Below are positions 1-6,070 of a DNA stretch of 6,239 nucleotides, in pieces. The translations under genes and the position numbers were made by a program. Under the pieces are notes generated by a model. That model worked only from the letters and a program-made list of their open reading frames with translations, ran no database searches and was not told the DNA's origin. This DNA comes from JAVKSM01 sp039583705 (GTDB lineage Bacteria > Actinomycetota > Actinomycetes > Mycobacteriales > Pseudonocardiaceae): the NCBI GenBank assembly GCA_039583705.1, contig JAVKSM010000148.1, positions 1 to 6,239 of the forward strand. The letters are read 5' to 3'. How positions within the stretch are numbered: the stretch's first letter is position 1; every line of letters begins with the position of its first letter.

Positions 1-382
1 GCCGGCGCGCGCTGGACTCGCCGTCGAGCAGCCCGAGCCCCCGCGCCGCGAGGTCGCGCATCCTGGCTGCGATCCGCGTCTGTTGTTCGAACACGGACGT
101 CCACGCTCCCGGGCGGATCCGGTAGTAGGTCCGGCGGTCCCCAGGCAGGGCCTGCCGCTCCACCATGCCCAGCCGCACCAGCGCCTTCGTGGTCATGCTG
201 ATGCTGCCCCGGCTCGCCTGCAGGACCGTAGCGAGATCCTCCGCGGACTGCAGGTCCGGGTCGCAGACCAGCAGCCACCCCAGGACCCGGCCCCAACTGC
301 GGGTGAAGCCGAGATCCTCGTAGAACATCCCAATCTCGTCGGCGAAGCTCGCCAGCTCCTCACGGTGGCCCTCGGCGTCCAT
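1..382 (-). CDS. GbsR/MarR-family transcriptional regulator (partial; C-terminus beyond left edge)
   Basis: Reading the minus strand from the ATG at 382-380 gives 127 uninterrupted residues running off the window, beginning MDAEGHREELASFADEIG. The stretch MFYEDLG, GRVLGWLLVCDPDLQSAEDL, LQASRGSISMTTKALVRLGMV, then PGDRRTYYRI matches the winged-helix layout of GbsR/MarR-type regulators: an N-terminal helix, helix-turn-helix (about residues 43-70, recognition helix around SRGSISMTTKAL) and beta-wing with the DRR turn (about 75-82). Such proteins are dimeric, cytoplasmic DNA-binding repressors or activators that usually bind short inverted repeats. The start is chosen because AGGAG lies just upstream (three bases from the ATG, rather close); in-frame TTG codons 36 and 57 bases upstream are alternatives. 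It is transcribed away from the lanthipeptide genes, and a matched inverted repeat lies 46 bp from its start, so autoregulation and control of the cluster are plausible. Family assignment is strong; target and ligand are unknown. Confidence 0.85.
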   Translation of the reverse strand, partial: MDAEGHREELASFADEIGMFYEDLGFTRSWGRVLGWLLVCDPDLQSAEDLATVLQASRGSISMTTKALVRLGMVERQALPGDRRTYYRIRPGAWTSVFEQQTRIAARMRDLAARGLGLLDGESSARR

Positions 383-427
383 ACGCTCCTGCCCGTGGTC
401 ACTGATCGTCTTGTGCAAGTCCCCGTC

Positions 428-446
428 GTTCAAGGACTTCTGAAAC
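428..446. promoter_or_regulatory. Operator-like inverted repeat, site 1 (regulator side)
   Basis: The sequence GTTCAAGGACTTCTGAAAC has outer half-sites GTTCA and TGAA(A)C in inverted orientation. It is 15 of 19 bases identical to site 2 at 624-642. It lies 46 bp upstream of the regulator's ATG and just downstream of its candidate -10 box, where a bound repressor could block transcription. Binding by the GbsR/MarR-like protein is inferred, not shown. Confidence 0.55.
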
Positions 447-448
447 TT

Positions 449-461
449 CTATGGAACATAG
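449..461. repeat. Perfect short palindrome CTATG-GAA-CATAG
   Basis: A perfect inverted repeat with 5-bp arms and a 3-bp centre, directly beside operator-like site 1 and overlapping the candidate -10 box of the regulator gene. A related ATGGAA flank occurs immediately before site 2 (618-623). It could be an accessory operator half or chance; the short arms give limited weight. Confidence 0.3.
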
Positions 462-488
462 TAGCGACCGACCTCGCTGGGACGTAAA
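458..488 (-). promoter_or_regulatory. Candidate promoter for the GbsR/MarR-like gene
   Basis: On the minus strand, TTTACG (488-483) and TACTAT (463-458) are separated by 19 bp. The -10 fits the actinobacterial TANNNT pattern; the -35 is only a partial match and the spacer is long. Transcription would start near 450, just ahead of operator-like site 1 (446-428), a geometry suited to autorepression. Confidence 0.35.
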
Positions 489-623
489 GTGGCGGTGTCC
501 GCAGGTTTCGTGCCCGGACCGCGCCCCGCTCGTGTGGTCACCCTAGCCAGGCTCCACGTGCCTTCCGCGGCGGGTTTCGTCACGCAGAGTGAGCAACCTC
601 AGGCCCGGACGAACCTCATGGAA

Positions 624-642
624 GTTCAATGATTATTGAAAC
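624..642. promoter_or_regulatory. Operator-like inverted repeat, site 2 (rightward promoter side)
   Basis: The sequence GTTCAATGATTATTGAAAC contains a perfect inverted repeat TTCAAT-GATT-ATTGAA (625-640) and is 15 of 19 identical to site 1. It is AT-rich against a very GC-rich background. It fully covers the -35 hexamer TTGAAA (636-641) of the rightward promoter, so a bound protein would be expected to exclude RNA polymerase. The divergently encoded GbsR/MarR-like protein is the obvious candidate ligand (inference). Confidence 0.65.
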
Positions 643-664
643 CTCGGCCCCGCTGGACTAGGCT
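636..664 (+). promoter_or_regulatory. Sigma-70 (HrdB-type) promoter TTGAAA-17-TAGGCT
   Basis: TTGAAA (636-641) and TAGGCT (659-664) are separated by exactly 17 bp, the optimal spacing, and the -10 fits TANNNT. Transcription would start near 671-673, about 20 bases before the RBS-bearing ATG at 692, and would continue toward lanL with a leader of about 460 nt. The -35 is embedded in operator-like site 2. Confidence 0.55.
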
Positions 665-691
665 GGTCTTCCTGACCGGGGTGGAGGCGAC

Positions 692-1012
692 ATGGACGTT
701 CAGCCAGTCTACCGAGAGCAGCCGGGCTGGGATGAGCTGGCTCAGGTTCTCGTGGGTGATCCCGACCCGACGCCGGACGTCCGCAGCGAAAGCGGCGTGC
801 GGGCCTGCGGGTTCGAGTGGGCTTCACGCACCTCGGCGTCGCTGGTGCTCCCCTGGTACTGCACTCGGACGCCGGGTCACCCCGGGCAACACATCGCCGG
901 CACCGGCGATTCGGTGGTCGCGGTACACCCAGAACGACCAAGACGTGCGACCGCCGCCCTTCCGGCAGCGAGATCTGTGGCGACACTGACGGCGACACTG
1001 ACCCGGACGTAG
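692..1012 (+). CDS. Possible small hypothetical protein or gene remnant (106 aa)
   Basis: I do not recognise this protein. Its N-terminal part (MDVQPVYREQPGWDELAQVL) looks protein-like and is preceded by GGAGG at 683-687, four bases from the ATG, about 20 nt downstream of a well-formed promoter. That is the main reason for listing it. Against it: the second half becomes low-complexity (Pro/Arg/Thr/Ala-rich) and ends in a 12-bp tandem duplication, third-position GC is only about 73% in the first 30 codons, lower than the neighbouring lan genes, and a minus-strand frame over the same DNA has higher third-position GC. It has no visible signal peptide, membrane segment or known motif. It could be a genuine short regulator-controlled gene, the truncated 5' end of a former operon, or chance. 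Confidence 0.3.
   Translation: MDVQPVYREQPGWDELAQVLVGDPDPTPDVRSESGVRACGFEWASRTSASLVLPWYCTRTPGHPGQHIAGTGDSVVAVHPERPRRATAALPAARSVATLTATLTRT
979..1002. repeat. Tandem 12-bp direct repeat
   Basis: GGCGACACTGAC occurs twice back to back (979-990 and 991-1002) with no mismatch. It adds an in-frame ATLT duplication to the end of the possible small ORF. It resembles a replication-slippage duplication; no regulatory role is apparent. Confidence 0.6.
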
Positions 1013-1097
1013 TCGGGCCCTTCACCTCGCCGCCGGTCCTGCACCGCGCGAGGTCCCGATCGGCCGCGAAGCTAAGCAGCCCTGAAGGACACGTGAA

Positions 1098-1112
1098 GCC
1101 CTGCGACAGGGC
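1098..1112. repeat. Short hairpin upstream of lanL
   Basis: GCCCTG-CGA-CAGGGC forms a 6-bp perfect stem with a 3-base loop, 8 bp before the -10 box of lanL. It occupies the -35 area of the putative lanL promoter, which otherwise lacks a good -35, so it may be a protein-binding palindrome rather than an RNA structure. It is not followed by a T run. Confidence 0.3.
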
Positions 1113-1119
1113 ACATTCC

Positions 1120-1133
1120 TAGCCTTGCGGTTA
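1120..1133 (+). promoter_or_regulatory. -10 box positioned for leaderless transcription of lanL
   Basis: TAGCCT (1120-1125) fits TANNNT and is followed by seven bases and then the lanL ATG at 1133, which would itself be the transcription start. No purine-rich RBS precedes that ATG. This spacing is the known signature of leaderless mRNAs, common in actinobacteria. No clear -35 is seen. Confidence 0.45.
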
Positions 1134-3910
1134 TGGGGCAGACGCCGGGAGCGCAGACGGCTGGGGCAGCGCCACAGCCGGCGCGCACCAGGGACAGCCT
1201 GCTTGAGCTGTTGGAGAGCGCGCTGCGGGCGCGCGGCGGAGCCGGCGCCTACCTCGTCACCAGCGCCAAGCCGTGGTGCCATGTCCGGCCCCGTGGGCAC
1301 CAGTTCCGGACCCAGGGATGGAAGCTGCACGTCGCGACCACACTGCCGCTGGCAGAGACGGTGCTCACGGCTGTCCTGCCGGTGCTGCTCGATGCCGGAT
1401 GCGCCTTCAAGTTCGCGGCGACCTGGGAGGACGTGGCCGAGATCAACTCCGCGCACACCCCCCGCGGTGGAGCTGGCAAGTTCCTCACCGTCTACCCCGA
1501 CGCCGACGCCGACGCCCCCGCCCTGGCTGCGGCGCTGCACCAGGCCACCCGCGGCCTGGCCGGTCCCCTGATCTTGTCCGACCGGCCGTTCGCGCCCGGC
1601 AGCCTGGTGCACTACCGCTACGGCTCGTTCACAGACCAGCGGGTACTGGGCAATGACGGGCTGTACCGCAACGTCGTCTACAGCCCCGCCGGGGAACCGA
1701 CGGAAGATCGACGGGAAGCCCGGTTCGCGCCGCCGCCGTGGGCCGCACCGGTCTTCCCCCCCCCGACGGCTCTCGCGAGAGATCGGACACCCCGCACATC
1801 CGTCCCGATCCTGTTGGACGGCCGCTTCGTGGTGCGGGAAGCCATCCGGCACGCCAATAAGGGCGGGGTCTACCGCGCCCAGGAGGTTCATCACGGCACC
1901 CAGGTCGTGGTCAAGGAAGCTCGGCCGCACGTGGCGGTGACCCCGGCCGGCACCGACGCCAGGGATGCGCTGCGTGCCGAAGCTCGGATGCTGGACGTGC
2001 TGGCTCCGCTGGGGATCAGCCCCTGTGTGGTCGCCGTGTTCGAGCAGGGCGGGCACCTGTTCCTCGCGGAGGAGCTGGTCGAGGGCAGCCCGCTGCGACG
2101 CTGGGTCACTGACCGGATCCACCGAGCCGGGACCAGGTCACACCTGCCCGGAGCCGTCGCGTTGGCGGAGCGGTTGGTGGCACTGCTGCAGGCCGCGCAC
2201 GACGCCGGCGTGGTGGTGCGCGACTTCAATCCCAACAACCTCATCGTGCGCGAAGACAGGCAACTGCGGCTGCTCGACCTGGAGCTCGCCGTCCCCGCGG
2301 CCGATGCGGATGACTTCATCGTCGGCGGGACCCCGGGCTACGCCGCGCCCGAGCAGCTCGTCGGCGCCGTTCCCGCGGTGACGGCGGACCTGTTCAGCCT
2401 CGGCGCCACTCTCTGTTTCGTTCTGACCGGCGCGGATCCACTGCTACCGGACGACGAGCCCGCGGGACGGCCGATGCGGGAGCGGTTGTCCTGCTGGCTG
2501 CCGGCTGTGCTTCCCGGTGGTTGGGTGCCAGACGCGGCCCGCGAGCTGGTCGTCGACCTGATGGACCATCGACCGGACCGGCGCCCGGGTCTGCACCAGG
2601 CAGGCCGGCTGCTGGGCGCCATCAGCCAGCGGCAGCGCCCCGGCGGCGGTGGGAGCAGCCCGGCCGCGCCTGCCACCGCCCTGCCCACCCTGGGCGGCGG
2701 TGAGGTGGACTCTGGGCAGCGGGAGGTGGCGGTCGAGGGTGTCGTCGCCCACCTGCTGGCCAGGATGGACCCGGACGACCCGGAGGCGCTGTGGCCGATG
2801 GCGGCCGGGCCGCGCAACGACCCCTGCAACGTCCAGCACGGCGCGGCCGGCGTGCTCGGCGTGCTGACCAGGTACTACGAGGTCACCGGCGACGAGCGGA
2901 TGCCCGGCGCGCTGGCCACGGCCTGCCGATGGCTCGAACGGCGCCGGTGCGCCGACGCCTTCCGGCCACCCGGGCTGTACTTCGGCTCCGCCGGGATCGC
3001 GTGGGTGCTGCACGACGCCGGGCGGGCGCTGGGCGACGCGGCCCTCACCGAGCGGGCTGCCCAGTTGGCGACCTCCCTGCCGGTCGACTGGCCCAACCCC
3101 GACCTGACCCATGGCACCGCCGGGCTCGGCCTGACCGCGCTGCACCTGTGGCAGGTCACCGGGCAGCACCAGTTCGCCGAGCGGGCCGCCCGGTCCGCCG
3201 AGGCGCTGCTGGGCTCGGCCGTGCGATCCCCGCTCGGCCTGGCCTGGCAGACCCCGACGTCGTTCGACTCGCTTTTCGCCGGCGAGCGCTACCACGGCTT
3301 CGCCCACGGCACCGCCGGCATCGGCTACTTCCTGCTGGCCGCGGCGGACACGCCCGCGCTGCCCGCGACGCTGCGACAGGACTGCCGGGTGAGCGCCGAG
3401 CAGGCCGCCGAGACGTTGCTGGCCGCCGTGCTCGACGACGACGGCGGCGCCCGGTGGTGCGACGGACCGGGCCGGGAGGACAGCCCGCTGCCCTACTGGT
3501 GCGCTGGCTCCGCCGGAGTCGGAACCTTCCTGCTCCGGGCGAGCGTGGCCACTGGCAGCGACCGGGCCCGCAAGCTCGCCGACCTCGCCGCCACCTCGGC
3601 CATGGAGCACTCCTGGGCCGGCCCGCTGGGGCAGTGCCACGGCGTCGCCGGCACCGCCGAGCTCACCCTCGACCTAGCCCAGGCACTCGCCGAGCCCCGC
3701 TACCTCGGCTGGGCCAACGACCTCGCCGCCGCCATCTGGGGCCGCCGCGTCTACCGCCAGGGTCGAGTCGTCTTCCCAGACGACCAGAACCGGGTGTCGG
3801 CCGAGTGGGCCGGCGGACTGAGCGGCGTGCTGGCGTTCCTGCTGCGGCTGGCCCACGGCGGTCCCCGCCGGTGGATGGCCGACCCCGCGACGTGGGGGCT
3901 CTCGGCATGA
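1133..3910 (+). CDS. lanL: Class IV lanthipeptide synthetase LanL (lyase-kinase-cyclase)
   Basis: A cytoplasmic 925-residue enzyme that installs lanthionine/methyllanthionine bridges in the LanA precursor. Domain 1 (about 20-200) is an OspF-like phospho-Ser/Thr lyase: W63-K64-L65-H66, F92-K93-F94 and H108-TPRGGAGK116 carry the expected catalytic His, Lys and Arg/Lys. Domain 2 (about 225-500) is a Ser/Thr kinase: glycine loop K243-GGVYRA, K261 in VVVK, alphaC E283, catalytic VRD364-FNPNN369, metal-binding D382 in a DLE variant of DFG, and APE at 405-407. Domain 3 (about 530-925) is a LanC cyclase with H725 (AHGTAG) and zinc ligands C790 (WCAG) and C835-H836 (CHG). Intact zinc ligands separate class IV LanL from class III LanKC, which lacks them. 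The ATG is the most upstream in-frame start and lacks an RBS; see the leaderless -10 box. Its stop overlaps the peptidase start (ATGA), indicating an operon. All three domains look intact. Confidence 0.95.
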   Translation: MGQTPGAQTAGAAPQPARTRDSLLELLESALRARGGAGAYLVTSAKPWCHVRPRGHQFRTQGWKLHVATTLPLAETVLTAVLPVLLDAGCAFKFAATWEDVAEINSAHTPRGGAGKFLTVYPDADADAPALAAALHQATRGLAGPLILSDRPFAPGSLVHYRYGSFTDQRVLGNDGLYRNVVYSPAGEPTEDRREARFAPPPWAAPVFPPPTALARDRTPRTSVPILLDGRFVVREAIRHANKGGVYRAQEVHHGTQVVVKEARPHVAVTPAGTDARDALRAEARMLDVLAPLGISPCVVAVFEQGGHLFLAEELVEGSPLRRWVTDRIHRAGTRSHLPGAVALAERLVALLQAAHDAGVVVRDFNPNNLIVREDRQLRLLDLELAVPAADADDFIVGGTPGYAAPEQLVGAVPAVTADLFSLGATLCFVLTGADPLLPDDEPAGRPMRERLSCWLPAVLPGGWVPDAARELVVDLMDHRPDRRPGLHQAGRLLGAISQRQRPGGGGSSPAAPATALPTLGGGEVDSGQREVAVEGVVAHLLARMDPDDPEALWPMAAGPRNDPCNVQHGAAGVLGVLTRYYEVTGDERMPGALATACRWLERRRCADAFRPPGLYFGSAGIAWVLHDAGRALGDAALTERAAQLATSLPVDWPNPDLTHGTAGLGLTALHLWQVTGQHQFAERAARSAEALLGSAVRSPLGLAWQTPTSFDSLFAGERYHGFAHGTAGIGYFLLAAADTPALPATLRQDCRVSAEQAAETLLAAVLDDDGGARWCDGPGREDSPLPYWCAGSAGVGTFLLRASVATGSDRARKLADLAATSAMEHSWAGPLGQCHGVAGTAELTLDLAQALAEPRYLGWANDLAAAIWGRRVYRQGRVVFPDDQNRVSAEWAGGLSGVLAFLLRLAHGGPRRWMADPATWGLSA

Positions 3911-5850
3911 GCGCCCCGACCCTCACCCCGTCCGTGACCCGCTCGGTCTCCCGGACGAACTTCAGCTTCGCTCCCGACGGGCGGCAGGCCACCTGCCTGC
4001 GCTCCGGTGACAGGGAGCGGGCACTGGAGCTGTGGTCGTTCCGCTCCCTGCAGGCCGACCGCCGCGTGCTGTGCGGCGTCCCCGCGGTCGACCCGGCCAC
4101 CCAGGCACTGCCGCTGTGCGACGGACGGGTGCTGCTGCACCCTCACCCGGTGGGCAGGCCAGGTGGGGAACACCCGGTCTACCTGCTGGACCCGAAGGGC
4201 GGCCACGTCGAGGTCCGGGAGCTGGGGGGGATCCCGGCACTGGGCGGCTACCTGCTGCCCGGCCCGTCGACGCGACAACTCGGGGTCGTCGTGTCCCGTG
4301 ACGACCCTGACAACTGCACGATCTGGCGCGTCACCGCCGACCCGGCGGACGTCACGCCGGTGCTCCGCCTCCCAGGAGTCGCCTCGGGCGGGGTGTGGCT
4401 GGACGCCGAGGCGGGTCTGCTCGGGCTGAACCTCACCGAACCCGGCCGCGGCACCGCCGCCGTCCTCACCGACCTCACCCACGGCACCTGGAGCCCGTTC
4501 TTCTCGGTGTACGAGGCCAGCGACGACCGCATCGCCGGCTACAGCCCGGCCTCCCGGCTGCTCGTCGTGTCCACCACCGCCCGCGGCGAGAGCCGGCTCG
4601 GGCTGGTCCGCCTCGGCACCCGCGACGCCCTGCAGTTCCCCGTCGCCCTGCACGGCGACGGCTCGCCCCGCCACTTCCTGACCTTCGACGAGACCGGCGA
4701 ACGGCTCCTGCTGCACGAGCAGGCCGGCGCGACCTCCCGCCTGCTCAGCTACACCGTCGCCGAGGACCGTCTCACCACGCTGGCCACCCCCCCTGGCATG
4801 ATCCAGCCGCAGGCGAGCTGGTCGAACGGCGTGATCCGGGCGCCCTTTTCCACCCCGACGACCCCCCTCACCGTGCTCAGCGTGGCCGCGGACGGTGAGC
4901 GCCGCTGCGCGGTGGCCACCCCCGACACCCCCGCCAGCAGTGTGGCCGATGCCGACCTCGTCAAGCTCGAAGGACCCGCGGGACCGGTCGAGGCTATCGC
5001 CTACGGCGGGCCCCAGTGGCAATCCAGCCAACACCTGGTGCTCGCCCTGCACGGCGGTCCCCTGGCGAGCTGGCGCCTCGAGTTCACCCCGCTGTTCCAG
5101 GATCTCGCCGCCGCGGGCATCGCGGTCCTCGCCCCCAACTACCGCGGTAGCTGCGGATACGGTAGCCAGCACATGCGCGCCGTGCTCGGGGCGTGGGGTG
5201 GGCCCGACCTGTGGGATGTGACGCACATCGCGCGCCGCCTGGCCCGGGAACGAGCTGAGCGGGGGCTTGCAGCGCCGGTGGTCTACGGCGTGAGCTACGG
5301 GGCCTTCCTCACACTGCTCGCCGCGGCGGTCGCCCCGCGGCTGTGGTCGGCAGCGGTGGCCGTGGCACCGTTCCTGTCCGGGCGCCGGCTCCACGACACC
5401 AGCCCGCCCTGGGTGGCCCAGCGCCTGGAACGCCTCGGCGCGCTAGAGACGGTCACCGACGCGCTGGGTCCGCGTGACGCCCTGCTGCGCTGCGCCGAGA
5501 TCACCGCTCCGCTGCTGGTGGTGCACGGCACCGATGACGAGACCATCCCCGTCAGCCAGTCCCGGGCGCTGCGCCGTCGCCTGCGCCAGCTCGGGCGGGA
5601 CGAGGCCACCGACTTCTGCTACCACGAACTCCCCGGCGACCACAACGACCTGACACAGAACCAACCCGCGGCACTGCGCGAGCTGATCGTGCGCTTCTGC
5701 CGCACCGGAGCTCCCGGTGACCCCCGGCGACCGCTGGCGGACAGCGGCCGGCGACTCGCGGGTCACCCGGGGACGGGGGTGGACAGCGGTAGCCCAAGGT
5801 CCACTGTCCGCCCCACGGCACAACGACACAACAGAGGAGGAATCAGATGA
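3907..5850 (+). CDS. S9 prolyl oligopeptidase-family serine peptidase, candidate LanA leader protease
   Basis: A 647-residue protein with an N-terminal seven-bladed beta-propeller-like region (about 1-350; TolB-like repeats such as FAPDGRQATCLR) and a C-terminal alpha/beta hydrolase domain (about 360-600). The latter has the oxyanion motif H382-GGP, NYRGSCGYG (411-419), nucleophile S463 in GVSYG, catalytic D544 in HGTDDETIP and H579 in PGDHND, so the triad is complete. No signal peptide is visible, implying cytoplasmic action. The ATG is chosen because it overlaps the lanL stop (ATGA) although the frame is open far upstream. Class III clusters can encode S9 peptidases (FlaP) that cleave modified precursors after proline; here the only two prolines of LanA1 lie in the leader, so this enzyme probably performs or starts leader removal (inference). 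The last 45 or so residues are Arg/Gly/Pro-rich, unlike the family, and read through the hairpin and RBS of lanA1. Confidence 0.9.
   Translation: MSAPTLTPSVTRSVSRTNFSFAPDGRQATCLRSGDRERALELWSFRSLQADRRVLCGVPAVDPATQALPLCDGRVLLHPHPVGRPGGEHPVYLLDPKGGHVEVRELGGIPALGGYLLPGPSTRQLGVVVSRDDPDNCTIWRVTADPADVTPVLRLPGVASGGVWLDAEAGLLGLNLTEPGRGTAAVLTDLTHGTWSPFFSVYEASDDRIAGYSPASRLLVVSTTARGESRLGLVRLGTRDALQFPVALHGDGSPRHFLTFDETGERLLLHEQAGATSRLLSYTVAEDRLTTLATPPGMIQPQASWSNGVIRAPFSTPTTPLTVLSVAADGERRCAVATPDTPASSVADADLVKLEGPAGPVEAIAYGGPQWQSSQHLVLALHGGPLASWRLEFTPLFQDLAAAGIAVLAPNYRGSCGYGSQHMRAVLGAWGGPDLWDVTHIARRLARERAERGLAAPVVYGVSYGAFLTLLAAAVAPRLWSAAVAVAPFLSGRRLHDTSPPWVAQRLERLGALETVTDALGPRDALLRCAEITAPLLVVHGTDDETIPVSQSRALRRRLRQLGRDEATDFCYHELPGDHNDLTQNQPAALRELIVRFCRTGAPGDPRRPLADSGRRLAGHPGTGVDSGSPRSTVRPTAQRHNRGGIR
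5759..5798 (+). repeat. Direct repeat copy A, upstream of lanA1
   Basis: A 40-bp stretch, CGGGTCACCCGGGG followed by ACGGGGGTGG and ACAGCGGTAGCCCAAG, recurs at 6071-6111 with one substitution (T to C in the first CGGGTCACC) and a one-base insertion near GGGAGAC. It contains the 5' arm and loop of the hairpin at 5776-5814 and lies inside the 3' coding end of the peptidase gene. Confidence 0.8.
5776..5814 (+). promoter_or_regulatory. Hairpin preceding lanA1
   Basis: GGGG (5776-5779) pairs with CCCC (5811-5814), T5780 with G5810 as wobble, GGACAG (5781-5786) with CTGTCC (5804-5809), and GG (5788-5789) with CC (5801-5802), leaving one C/A mismatch and an 11-base loop. No T run follows, so it is not a canonical intrinsic terminator. 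It sits 20 bases before the lanA1 RBS and could act as an RNase barrier, processing site or attenuator that sets precursor level relative to enzyme level. Confidence 0.6.
5835..5840 (+). promoter_or_regulatory. Strong RBS of lanA1
   Basis: AGGAGG, six bases before the ATG, is a near-perfect anti-16S match and is preceded by another AG. It decides the 5847 start and suits a highly translated precursor peptide. It lies within the peptidase coding sequence, whose stop overlaps the lanA1 ATG. Confidence 0.85.
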
Positions 5851-6005
5851 AGTTCGACGAGTTCGAGCTGGACGTGACCGCCCTGCAACAGCTCCCCGAG
5901 ACCGACCCGGTCGAGCTGGACGGCATCCAGCTCGGCGGCTGCGTCGTCACCAGCTGCGACGTCGTAGCGACCCACTGCAACGTCATCTCCACCAAGATCG
6001 GCTGA
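5847..6005 (+). CDS. lanA: Class IV lanthipeptide precursor LanA1 (52 aa)
   Basis: Ribosomally made substrate of LanL. The leader (about 1-31) begins MKFDEFELDVTALQQLPETD; an acidic amphipathic helix is followed by LPETDPVELDG, which resembles class IV leaders such as that of venezuelin, and ends LGG at 29-31. The likely core (32-52) begins CVVTSC, contains ATHC and ends STKIG. It holds three Cys (32, 37, 44) and five Ser/Thr (T35, S36, T42, S48, T49), enough for up to three thioether rings; the ring pattern cannot be read from sequence. The cleavage point after GG is a guess. All prolines (17 and 21) are in the leader. The gene has an AGGAGG RBS, overlaps the peptidase stop by ATGA, and is followed by a second copy of its 5' end. 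I do not recognise the core as a named lanthipeptide. Confidence 0.9.
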   Translation: MKFDEFELDVTALQQLPETDPVELDGIQLGGCVVTSCDVVATHCNVISTKIG

Positions 6006-6021
6006 CGCCGCCTGGAGGACG

Positions 6022-6039
6022 CCGGGGGGAACTCCCCGG
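6022..6039 (+). terminator. GC-rich hairpin just after lanA1 (possible terminator/attenuator)
   Basis: CCGGGG (6022-6027) and CCCCGG (6034-6039) form a perfect 6-bp stem around GGAACT, starting 17 bases after the lanA1 stop. There is no T tract. In high-GC actinobacteria such hairpins can still slow transcription or protect the 3' end of the upstream mRNA; function is not demonstrable here. Confidence 0.35.
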
Positions 6040-6070
6040 AGGCCGCCACGGGAGAGCCGCTGGTGGCTTC

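Larger units (their letters stand above)
383..1132. other. 750-bp divergent regulatory/intergenic region
   Basis: This stretch separates the regulator and lanL. Apart from the operator-like repeats, two candidate promoters, a small possible ORF, a 12-bp tandem repeat and a short hairpin listed separately, I see no convincing gene. Positions 489-623 contain no recognisable element, and 1013-1092 likewise. No tRNA, rRNA, riboswitch or CRISPR structure is evident. The 629-823 interval is open in a minus-strand frame as well, so it may contain degraded coding sequence. Confidence 0.6.

Noticed and set aside
83..487. Plus-strand open frame over the regulator
   Set aside because: Antisense to the GbsR/MarR-like gene, whose winged-helix sequence is clearly coding on the minus strand.
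1083..1098. Two TGAAG repeats 11 bp apart upstream of lanL, reminiscent of a SARP-type activator site
   Set aside because: Only five bases each, and the spacing to the -10 box (about 21 bp) does not fit the usual SARP geometry of about 8 bp.
1022..2122. Minus-strand open frame (366 codons) over the lanL start
   Set aside because: Antisense to the LanL lyase and kinase domains and of low-complexity composition; no RBS-supported start or family motif.
2444..3640. Long minus-strand open frame (398 codons) opposite lanL
   Set aside because: It lies antisense to the LanL kinase-cyclase coding sequence; its translation is Gly/Arg/Pro/Ala low complexity, as expected for shadow frames in very GC-rich genes.
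2791..3906. Upstream in-frame extension of the peptidase gene (open back to 2791)
   Set aside because: The extension is an Arg/Ala-rich out-of-frame reading of the LanL cyclase; the ATGA-coupled start at 3907 gives a normal S9 protein.
3751..5394. Long minus-strand open frame (547 codons) opposite the peptidase
   Set aside because: Same reason: antisense to a clearly conserved S9 peptidase, with no recognisable motifs and a biased composition.
5731..5747. Inverted repeat CCGCTG-GCGGA-CAGCGG in the peptidase tail
   Set aside because: Six-bp GC arms are frequent by chance in this composition, and it is not repeated before lanA2.
5895..5909. LPETD in the LanA1 leader resembling a sortase signal (LPxTG-like)
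   Set aside because: There is no following hydrophobic segment and basic tail and no signal peptide; LPETDP is a typical class IV lanthipeptide leader segment.
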